The notes under the pieces: generated by a model
What the model was told of the DNA's origin: nothing
What the model saw: the letters and a program-made list of their open reading frames with translations, nothing else
The model's database searches: none
Source: Longimicrobiaceae bacterium
GTDB lineage: Bacteria > Gemmatimonadota > Gemmatimonadetes > Longimicrobiales > Longimicrobiaceae
Assembly: GCA_035696245.1 (NCBI GenBank)
Contig: DASRQW010000493.1
Span: 1 to 35,227, forward strand
Direction: 5' to 3'
Length of the DNA: 35,227 nucleotides
Made by a program: the position numbers and the translations under genes
In this document: positions 27,961 to 35,227 of the stretch, in pieces
Layout of the letters: each line of letters opens with the position of its first letter
How positions within the stretch are numbered: the stretch's first letter is position 1

Positions 27961-28980
27961 ATGACCGAGCTGCTCGCCATTCCCGAACTCCGCGCCCAGG
28001 CGCTGCGCCGCGTGCTCTCGCCCCTGCTGGCCGCGCGCCACGTGGTGCTCACCACCCACGTGGGCGCCGACGGCGACGGCAGCGGCTCGGAGGCGGCGGT
28101 GGCGGCGTGGCTGGAGGGGCGCGGCGGCCGCGTCTCCATCGTCAACCCCACGCCGTTCCCGGAGAGCTTCCGCTTCCTGCTGCACCGGCACGACGTGGTG
28201 GCCGACCTGGGGACGGACGCGGCGCGCGAGGCGCTGGCCGGCGCGGACCTCTTCCTCGTGCTCGACACCAGCGAGCCCAAGCGCGTGGGCGACCTGGCGC
28301 CCTGCCTGCCGCATGACAGGACGGTGGTGGTCGACCACCACCCCGCCGGCCGTGCGGTCGTGGGCGCGCTCGCCGTGCAGGACGCCGAGGCGGCGGCCAC
28401 GGGCGAGCTGGTGTTCGACATGGTGACGCTCGCGGGCGACGAGCTGACGCCCCAGATCGCGCTGGGGGCGTACGTGGCGCTGGTGAGCGACACAGGCAGC
28501 TTCCGCTACGGCAACACCACGCCGCGGGTGCACGCCATCGCGGCCGACCTGATGTCGCGCGGCATCGACCCGGAGGACGTGTACCGGCGGCTGTTCGCGA
28601 CGGCGCCGCGGCGGCGGCTCGACCTGCTGCGCGACGCGCTGGGGTCGCTGGAGACGGACGAGGTGGTGCCTCTCGCGTGGATGACGGTCACGGGCGAGAC
28701 CGCCCGCCGCTACGGCGCCACGGCCGAGGACTTCGACGGGCTGATCGAGCACGTGCGGTCCATCGAGGGCACGGAGGTGGCGCTGCTCTTCCGCGAGACG
28801 GACGACGGGCAGACCAAGATCTCCTTCCGCTCGAACGGCGAGGCGGACGTGAACCGGCTGGCGCGGGAGTTCGGCGGCGGGGGGCACGTGAAGGCCGCGG
28901 GCGCGCTCGTGCCCGGACGCGCAGCGGATGTCGCGCCGCGCGTGATCGACGCGGCTCGGGGAGCGCTCATCGGGGCGTGA
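27961..28980 (+). CDS. DHH-family phosphoesterase, NrnA-like (nanoRNase/pAp phosphatase)
   Basis: 339 residues with DHH and DHHA1 domains. Motifs: THVGADGDGSGSEAAV (first metal motif), LVLDTSEPKRVGDL, VVVDHHPAG (the DHH motif), ALVSDTGSFRYGNT, and the C-terminal FGGGGHVKAAGA of DHHA1. The size and order match NrnA, which degrades short oligoribonucleotides and 3'-phosphoadenosine 5'-phosphate in the cytoplasm. ATG 27961 opens the domain; the open frame upstream is not conserved-looking. No obvious Shine-Dalgarno. Confidence 0.88.
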   Translation: MTELLAIPELRAQALRRVLSPLLAARHVVLTTHVGADGDGSGSEAAVAAWLEGRGGRVSIVNPTPFPESFRFLLHRHDVVADLGTDAAREALAGADLFLVLDTSEPKRVGDLAPCLPHDRTVVVDHHPAGRAVVGALAVQDAEAAATGELVFDMVTLAGDELTPQIALGAYVALVSDTGSFRYGNTTPRVHAIAADLMSRGIDPEDVYRRLFATAPRRRLDLLRDALGSLETDEVVPLAWMTVTGETARRYGATAEDFDGLIEHVRSIEGTEVALLFRETDDGQTKISFRSNGEADVNRLAREFGGGGHVKAAGALVPGRAADVAPRVIDAARGALIGA

Positions 28981-29012
28981 TGGTCAGCGGCTCGGGAGAT
29001 GTGCGCTGATAC

Positions 29013-29075
29013 GGGCCCTCACCCGGCGGCCTGAGAGCCGCCACCCTCTCCCACAAACTGCGTGGGAGAGGGAAC
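29013..29075 (+). repeat. GC-rich repeat R2, variant
   Basis: GGGCCCTCACCCGGC followed by a GGCGGC-CTGAGA-GCCGCC hairpin and CCCTCTCCCAC-AAACTGC-GTGGGAGAGGG. The first block is shared with the arms of the 160-bp inverted repeat. The gap 28981-29625 contains this, CATCTACCGA-like motifs, a 9-bp-stem hairpin (29449-29481) and R3. I see no gene in it. Confidence 0.65.
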
Positions 29076-29448
29076 GTACTGCGGTTCGACGTGGGCCGAT
29101 GCGCTGTTGCTCGGTTGAACAGCGGGGGTGATCGGGTGTAAGCGGTAGCGCAGCCGTGGCTTGCGTCCCGTACTTCGCCGATGGAGCGCGGATGCCGCGA
29201 CGGGCGTTTGGTCGCGTGTCGTGAGGTGCGGCAGCGGTAAGTATCGGTTTTTCTCCGGGGAGGGCGAACTGGGGTCCCGGGTCTTCCGTAGATGGAAGAT
29301 GGCGGGACCGTCGTGTTTCCATCGACGGAATCTGCCGGAGGGAGTGGAGGGTTGGGCGGCGTCACATCCACCTGCTCCACCCATGGCGGCGGTTCGGGAG
29401 AGATGGAAGCGGCGAGGCGCGAATCAAGCGCGGGGTGGTGGAACGATG

Positions 29449-29481
29449 AGCGGGCCGCCTCCCGAGTGGAGACGGCCCGCT
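29449..29481 (-). terminator. Possible terminator of speA
   Basis: A 9-bp stem AGCGGGCCG / CGGCCCGCT with a 15-nt loop lies about 145 bp beyond the speA stop on the minus strand, with only modest T content after it. Its strand assignment is uncertain. Confidence 0.3.
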
Positions 29482-29584
29482 GTTCATCTACCGAAATTCC
29501 TGCCATACATCTTCCGAATCCGACCCGATCATCTGCGGGCTGCCTGATCGCGCGGGTCGGCGAGTCTGCGCGGGCGGAGAGTGG

Positions 29585-29610
29585 CGGATGCGATAAATCG
29601 CACCCCTACA
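29585..29610 (+). repeat. 26-bp palindromic-core repeat R3, copy 3
   Basis: CGGA + TGCGATAAATCGCA + CCCCTACA, the consensus form, 15 bp from the speA stop codon. Confidence 0.85.
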
Positions 29611-29625
29611 ACAAGATGCGTGGGT

Positions 29626-31566
<1,941 letters not shown>

Positions 31567-31643
31567 CTCGGTCGCTCTCTCGTGGTGAATGGGGTCCGAA
31601 TCTGCGGCCTCGGGCCCGCGCGCGAAAGGCCCGGCGGCGCGGC

Positions 31644-31673
31644 TTGATCGCGCTGGGGGCGTGGCGCTACCTT
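31644..31673 (+). promoter_or_regulatory. Candidate promoter for the cyclodeaminase-like gene
   Basis: TTGATC (31644-31649), 18-bp spacer, TACCTT (31668-31673), within the divergent gap shared with speA. The leader would be about 40 nt, without a visible Shine-Dalgarno. Confidence 0.3.
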
Positions 31674-31717
31674 GCGGCACTCGCGCGCCGCCGCCTTCCC
31701 CGGACCCTCCGCACTCC

Positions 31718-32893
31718 ATGTATCGCCGTCCCGACTTCAGCCAGCCCCGCTTCGCCGACGCTCCCGACGCCCGCTGGGAGGCCGCCCCGGCGGACGGCGT
31801 GCTACCGGAGGGCTTCTTCAGCACGACGAACCTGCCCACGTACGTGCGCGTGGCGGGCGAGTGGAAGCTGCCGCGCGACCCGCGCATGGACTCGGCGCTG
31901 GTGCTGGACGCGGACGGCGTGCCGCGCGTGCTGGAAGCCCGCTACGTGAAGGCGGGCCAGCCCGTGGCCATGGGGTTCGCCGAGGACGGCAGGGGCGGCA
32001 TCTTCGTCCACTCCACCGGGCTCGTGGGCGACCCGGACATGGGCCCCGAGGGCGAGTTCAAGTTCATGTCCAGCGAGGTCAGCCGCGAGAAGCCCACCGA
32101 CTACGGCGAGATGGCGCGCATCCTGGTAGAGGAGCGCGTCCGCGGCGGCCACTTCGTGTGGGTCGTGGGCCCCGCCGTGCTGCACTCGCGCGGACGCGAC
32201 ACGCTGGCGTGGTTCGTCCAGAATGGCTACGTGGGCGTGCTGTTCGGCGGCAACGCGGTGGCGGTGCACGACATCGAGGCCGCCACGCTGGGCACCACGC
32301 TGGGCATGAACAACCGCGGCGTGCCCATGGAGGGTGGCCACGCGTTCCACATGCGCGCCATCAACCGGGTACGCAAGGCGGGGTCCATACGGGCGGCGGT
32401 GGAGCAGGGCATCATCACCGGTGGCATCATGCACTCGCTGGTCACGTGCGGGGTGCCGTTCGTGCTCGCCGGCTCCATCCGCGACGACGGGCCGCTGCCG
32501 GACACCATCACGGACGCGATCCGCTGCCAGGAGGTGATGAAGGAGCACACGCGGCGCGCCACGGGCGTGATGATGATCGCCACCGCGCTGCACTCCATCG
32601 CCACGGGCAACATGCTGCCGTCGTACGCGTGGAACGAGGAGACGGGGGATGTGCGGCCGCTCACGACCATCTGCGTGGACTCGTCGGAGTTCGTGGTCAG
32701 CAAGCTCAAGGACCGCGGCACGCACCAGGCGTTCGGCGTGATCACCAACGCGCAGGACTTCCTTCACGTGCTCCGCTTCTACGTGGAGCAGGAGGCCGAT
32801 CGGTTCGCGGCCGACCAGCGCACTTCGTCCGGTGCAGCTTCGTCCGATTCGGTTTCGGCGGATGTGCGGCCCGCGACTTCGGTTTCGGCGTAG
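31718..32893 (+). CDS. Ornithine cyclodeaminase-like protein (TIGR00300/ArgZ C-terminal type)
   Basis: 391-residue soluble protein. It resembles the LOR/SDH-region family found as the C-terminal half of cyanobacterial ArgZ/AgrE and as archaeal NAD-dependent ornithine cyclodeaminases: FSTTNLPTYVRVAGEW at the N-terminus, GGHFVWVVGPAVLHS, GYVGVLFGGNAVAVHDIEAA (Rossmann-type), GVPFVLAGSIRDDGPLPD and TTICVDSSEFVVSKLKDRG. The N-terminal arginine dihydrolase domain of ArgZ is absent. If active it would turn ornithine into proline and ammonia. ATG 31718 opens the domain. The last 25 residues are Ser/Ala-rich. The assignment is by recall of family motifs, not a search. Confidence 0.75.
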   Translation: MYRRPDFSQPRFADAPDARWEAAPADGVLPEGFFSTTNLPTYVRVAGEWKLPRDPRMDSALVLDADGVPRVLEARYVKAGQPVAMGFAEDGRGGIFVHSTGLVGDPDMGPEGEFKFMSSEVSREKPTDYGEMARILVEERVRGGHFVWVVGPAVLHSRGRDTLAWFVQNGYVGVLFGGNAVAVHDIEAATLGTTLGMNNRGVPMEGGHAFHMRAINRVRKAGSIRAAVEQGIITGGIMHSLVTCGVPFVLAGSIRDDGPLPDTITDAIRCQEVMKEHTRRATGVMMIATALHSIATGNMLPSYAWNEETGDVRPLTTICVDSSEFVVSKLKDRGTHQAFGVITNAQDFLHVLRFYVEQEADRFAADQRTSSGAASSDSVSADVRPATSVSA

Positions 32894-32987
32894 CGGGTGG
32901 ATCGACCCGCGTGGGGGGAGCCGGGCTGCGGCCTACCCCTCGCGGAATCTCGGCTCCGCGTTGGCTGAGAGAGTTGGCTTAGCCGAG
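32893..32987 (+). other. Hairpins after the cyclodeaminase-like gene
   Basis: GCGGGT-GGATCG-ACCCGC starts at the stop codon (32893-32910). A larger CTCGGCT...AGCCGAG stem (32949-32987) encloses two TTGGCT direct repeats. Either may end the transcript before the toxin-antitoxin pair. Confidence 0.4.
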
Positions 32988-33104
32988 TCTCGCACGACCG
33001 ATCTTCATCTCTCCAGCAAGTCGTCAGCGTCGGAGCCGGATACCGGAGCCCTGGGCGGGTGGCATGCCGCGTCCCGCAGACTGTTCGCATTTATCGGAAT
33101 CGGA

Positions 33105-33110
33105 TATATT
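33105..33110 (+). promoter_or_regulatory. Strong -10 element before the toxin gene
   Basis: TATATT in an AT-rich island unlike the surrounding GC-rich DNA. No good -35 hexamer is present (CTGTTC at 18 bp). It lies only 3 bp before ATG 33113, so transcripts from it would be leaderless or start a later codon. Confidence 0.35.
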
Positions 33111-33112
33111 TT

Positions 33113-33487
33113 ATGGGCGCTGGTGAAAAACGGTTGGAATGGATGGGTGCTTCGCTGGCCGACGTTACGGCATTTCCTGGAGCGGCGCGGCAGGAAGCGG
33201 GCTATCAGCTCGGGCGCGTTCAGCTCGGTGGGATGCCGACGGACTTCAAGCCGATGCCTGACGTCGGTAGCGGGACATACGAGATCCGCATTCGGGTCGA
33301 TGAAGGCGGGACCGTTCAATATCGGGTTCTGTTCGTTGCCAAGTTCGAAGAGGCGATTTACGTCCTGCACGCATTCCAGAAGACCACCGAAACCACGAGC
33401 AAGCGGCACAAGGAAGTGGCCGCGGCGCGGTACGGCGAAGTGCTGCAGCTTCGTCGCGAGCTCGCCCAGAGAAAAGGATCGAGGTGA
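33113..33487 (+). CDS. HigB/Gp49-like toxin of a type II toxin-antitoxin pair
   Basis: 124-residue RelE-superfamily protein. The pattern LEWMGASLADVTAFPGAAR, QEAGYQLGRVQLGG, YEIRIRV, YRVLFVAKFEEAIYVLHAFQ and a C-terminal basic helix is the phage-derived Gp49/HigB family, whose members cleave mRNA on the ribosome. ATG 33113 gives the family-normal N-terminus, though a -10 element lies immediately upstream. Its stop overlaps the antitoxin's GTG start (GTGA). Sequence is clearly more AT-rich than the flanks, consistent with horizontal acquisition. Confidence 0.88.
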   Translation: MGAGEKRLEWMGASLADVTAFPGAARQEAGYQLGRVQLGGMPTDFKPMPDVGSGTYEIRIRVDEGGTVQYRVLFVAKFEEAIYVLHAFQKTTETTSKRHKEVAAARYGEVLQLRRELAQRKGSR

Positions 33488-33783
33488 TCATGCCTATTAC
33501 GCACACGACCCCCGCCGGTGGAAACGTATTCGCCGACATCGGCTTCTCCGAAGCCGAGGCCGAGAACCTGAAGATTCGATCGCTGCTGATGATGCAAATT
33601 GAGAAGCTCATCGAAACACGGGGATTGAAGCAGGCGGAAGCGGCGGAGCTCTTCGGTGTGACACAGCCACGTATCAGCGAGCTCACGCGCGGGCGCATCG
33701 GGCAGTTTAGCATCGATGCGCTTGTGAACATGCTGTCGCACGCGGGTTTTCACGTAGAGGTGAACGTCCCTGCGCTCGCGTAA
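33484..33783 (+). CDS. HigA-like XRE-family antitoxin
   Basis: 99-residue DNA-binding protein with a helix-turn-helix (LKQAEAAELFGVTQPRISEL) and the following RGRIGQFSIDALVNML, the HTH_37 subtype usually paired with Gp49-like toxins. It should neutralise the toxin and repress the operon. GTG 33484 overlaps the toxin stop; ATG 33490 is an alternative start with GAGGTG close upstream. Toxin-first order is characteristic of HigBA. Confidence 0.9.
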   Translation: MIMPITHTTPAGGNVFADIGFSEAEAENLKIRSLLMMQIEKLIETRGLKQAEAAELFGVTQPRISELTRGRIGQFSIDALVNMLSHAGFHVEVNVPALA

Positions 33784-33819
33784 ATCGAACCGCGAACTGC
33801 CGCAGCGTCGGGTTCAGCG

Positions 33820-34230
33820 ATGAACGCGCATCTCGGCGCCGCGCTGGCGGCGCTCGGCGAACGGGTGCCCGTGGAACGCGTGGATGGCGTGTGGCTCTTT
33901 CCGGCGCGGCAGATCGGGGAGCGCGAGAGCGGGCTGGCGGTGCTGTCGCTGTTCGCGGGCGACGGCGACGCGGGGCGGCGGGAGCTGTTCACGCTCCAGT
34001 ACGAGGCCGAGCGGCTGAAGGGCGGGAAGACGAAGCGGACGGACACGCTGACCGAGCAGGGCGCCGTGCCCGAGGACCGCGTGGGCCGCATCATCGACGG
34101 CGTGGTGCGGCGGCTGGGCGGGGAAGCCGACGTGCCGGACATGCGCGAGGTGGCGGGCGACGCGGGCCGGTGGGCCGGGCTGCTTAAAGAGCTGGGCGTC
34201 GAATCGGTTGACTCCGGTAGTCGAGAATGA
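33820..34230 (+). CDS. Orphan soluble protein upstream of fur
   Basis: 136 residues, family not recognised. It is acidic and mixed alpha/beta in appearance (VPVERVDGVWLFPARQIGER; LAVLSLFAGDGDAGRRELFTLQYE) with no membrane segment or metal motif. Base composition has returned to the GC-rich host level. ATG 33820 is the first start after the antitoxin gene, with no clear ribosome-binding site. Its last codons and TGA stop overlap the Fur box and the promoter of the next gene, so it probably belongs to a separate transcript. Confidence 0.6.
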   Translation: MNAHLGAALAALGERVPVERVDGVWLFPARQIGERESGLAVLSLFAGDGDAGRRELFTLQYEAERLKGGKTKRTDTLTEQGAVPEDRVGRIIDGVVRRLGGEADVPDMREVAGDAGRWAGLLKELGVESVDSGSRE

Positions 34231-34237
34231 TTATCGT
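34208..34237 (+). promoter_or_regulatory. Promoter of the Fur-family gene
   Basis: TTGACT (34208-34213) is a near-consensus -35. TTATCG at 17 bp or TATCGT at 18 bp serves as -10 (34231-34237). It overlaps the Fur box and lies within the end of the upstream ORF. Confidence 0.5.
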
Positions 34238-34241
34238 TGGG
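34223..34241 (+). promoter_or_regulatory. Fur box (operator)
   Basis: GAGAATGATTATCGTTGGG matches the 19-bp Fur consensus at 13 of 19 positions by my count, best in the left two thirds. It covers the -10 of the promoter directly before the Fur-family gene, 51 bp from its ATG. Confidence 0.55.
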
Positions 34242-34291
34242 GACGCAACGGGCGCATCGTCCGGCACGCGCACCGGCAGAGGGAACCCGCC

Positions 34292-34804
34292 ATGTCCGTC
34301 ATCGACACCGAAGCTCCGTCCACGTCTCCGTACCTGAACCTCTTCCGGCGCTACCTGCGCCAGCAGGGGCTTCCCATCACCCAGCAGCGCGAGGTGGTGG
34401 CCGACGTGGTGTTCACCTCTTCCGAGCACCTTTCGGTGGAGGAGATCGAGGCGCGGCTCAAGGAGAAGGGCGAGCGCATCGGCAAGGCCACCATCTATCG
34501 CACCATGGAGATCCTGGTGCGCAGCGGGCTGGTGGAGGACCACGACTTCGGCGACGGCTTCAAGCGGTACGAGCACCTGTTCGGGCAGCAGCCTCTGCAC
34601 GAGCACCTGATCTGCACCAGCTGCCGCAAGGTGGTGGAGTTCCGCAGCCGCGACGTGCTGCGCGTGCAGGACCAGGTGAGCAAGCAGCACGGCTTCCTGC
34701 CCACTCGCCACCGCCTAGAGATCTACGGCATCTGCGCGGACTGCCAGCAGGCCGGCGCCACCGCGCCCCGCCAGGGCCTCGCCTGCCCGGCGATGTCGTT
34801 CTAG
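34292..34804 (+). CDS. fur: Fur-family metal-dependent repressor
   Basis: 170-residue regulator. The winged helix includes ITQQREVVADVVFTSSEHLS and the recognition helix RIGKATIYRTMEILVRSGLV; the metal-binding domain has PLHEHLICTSCRKVVEF (His-x-His and the first CxxC) and a second CxxC in ICADCQQ, as in structural-zinc Fur proteins. Whether it senses iron, zinc or peroxide (PerR) cannot be settled, but the Fur box upstream favours iron-type recognition and autoregulation. ATG 34292 is preceded by AGAGGGA. The tail GATAPRQGLACPAMSF is an unconserved-looking extension. Confidence 0.9.
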   Translation: MSVIDTEAPSTSPYLNLFRRYLRQQGLPITQQREVVADVVFTSSEHLSVEEIEARLKEKGERIGKATIYRTMEILVRSGLVEDHDFGDGFKRYEHLFGQQPLHEHLICTSCRKVVEFRSRDVLRVQDQVSKQHGFLPTRHRLEIYGICADCQQAGATAPRQGLACPAMSF

Positions 34805-34827
34805 CTGCGCGAACCTCCGCGGCATCA

Positions 34828-34859
34828 GCGAGCCCGTCCGGCATGCCGGACGGGCTCGC
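34828..34859 (+). terminator. Perfect 32-bp palindrome after fur
   Basis: GCGAGCCCGTCCGGCA and its exact reverse complement abut with no spacer, 23 bp after the fur stop. Position and symmetry suggest a terminator, although the following sequence has few T residues. Confidence 0.65.
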
Positions 34860-35060
34860 GCTGCTTGCGGCCGCCGCGCGTCGGCCGGCATTTCGTGGGG
34901 GGTAGCTGCGGGTGCCGCACATCTACCGATGATCGATGCTGAACGTTGCGTGGCCGGCCGTTCATCGACCGTGATTCTTTGCACATGAACCCGGCCTCCG
35001 CGCTGGAGCATCGGAGCGGATGTGCCTCGCTGTCGGGAGATGGGTAGCGTGCCGAGAGCG

Positions 35061-35086
35061 CGGATGCGATAAATCGCACCCTTACA
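35061..35086 (+). repeat. 26-bp palindromic-core repeat R3, copy 4
   Basis: CGGA + TGCGATAAATCGCA + CCCTTACA, one base different from the consensus. The region 34860-35227 also holds CATCTACCGAT (34921) and TCGGGAGATGGG (35033) motifs. I see no gene in it. Confidence 0.85.
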
Positions 35087-35227
35087 AATGGATAGACGAG
35101 CGAGATTGGCGGGAGGGTTGACGGGTTGAATAGGTTCCGGGGGCGGAGATGGGCGGCTGCAGTGCGGTCGCCTTCGCTTGACCCCATGTGCCGCCAGGGG
35201 TAAACTTTCGCGATTCGAGCTTGTGAC

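Noticed and set aside
28967-29506. 179-codon minus-strand frame in the gap before speA
   Set aside because: It runs through R2 and other repeat motifs and has no domain; it is translated repeat sequence.

Overview
The window is high-GC bacterial chromosome with many GTG and TTG starts, short gene overlaps and several families of intergenic repeats. Gene content (def, fmt, rsmB, tsaD, tgt-yajC, speA, a membrane pyrophosphatase, CdaR/YbbR, TonB_C and DUF155 proteins) together with the repeats suggests Gemmatimonadota, probably a Longimicrobium relative. That placement is inference. There is no rRNA, tRNA, CRISPR array, transposase or phage block.

Layout. 1-4.2 kb: UMF1-type permease and PlsC-type acyltransferase on the minus strand, divergent from a YheT-type hydrolase. 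4.4-8.8 kb: DUF155/RMD1 protein, HD-domain protein, putative molybdenum-carrier-like protein, TonB_C protein and an orphan one-helix membrane protein. 9-19 kb: a dense plus-strand housekeeping run, tgt-yajC-def-fmt-tenI/thiE-(repeats)-thiS-thiG-rsmB-PASTA-tlpA-ybbR-tsaD. The usual def-fmt-rsmB neighbourhood is split by thiazole-synthesis genes, and the thiS-to-tsaD block is bracketed by inverted copies of a repeat of about 160 bp. 19.3-21.8 kb: compact operon of metallophosphoesterase, small membrane protein and AsmA/TamB-like protein, ended by an intrinsic terminator. 22.1-27.5 kb: minus-strand GNAT acetyltransferase, membrane pyrophosphatase and APC amino-acid permease. 28-33 kb: NrnA-like DHH phosphoesterase, then arginine decarboxylase (minus) divergent from a stand-alone ArgZ/AgrE-type ornithine cyclodeaminase-like protein. 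33.1-34.8 kb: a more AT-rich HigB/HigA-like toxin-antitoxin pair, an orphan ORF and a Fur-family regulator with its own apparent Fur box.

Genes that appear to work together: def and fmt (formylation and deformylation of initiator Met); thiS, thiG and the TenI-like enzyme (thiamin thiazole); rsmB, tsaD and tgt (rRNA and tRNA modification); speA and the cyclodeaminase-like protein (arginine to agmatine, ornithine to proline).

No single new defence or biosynthetic system stands out. The most original signals are: (i) a two-hairpin intergenic repeat whose fourth, inverted copy carries compensatory base changes in both stems; (ii) the inverted repeats bracketing thiS-tsaD; (iii) repeats that supply the stop codons or C-terminal codons of real genes; (iv) a pyrophosphatase whose ion-gate glutamate has moved to another helix; and (v) an orphan membrane protein at 7.9-8.8 kb.
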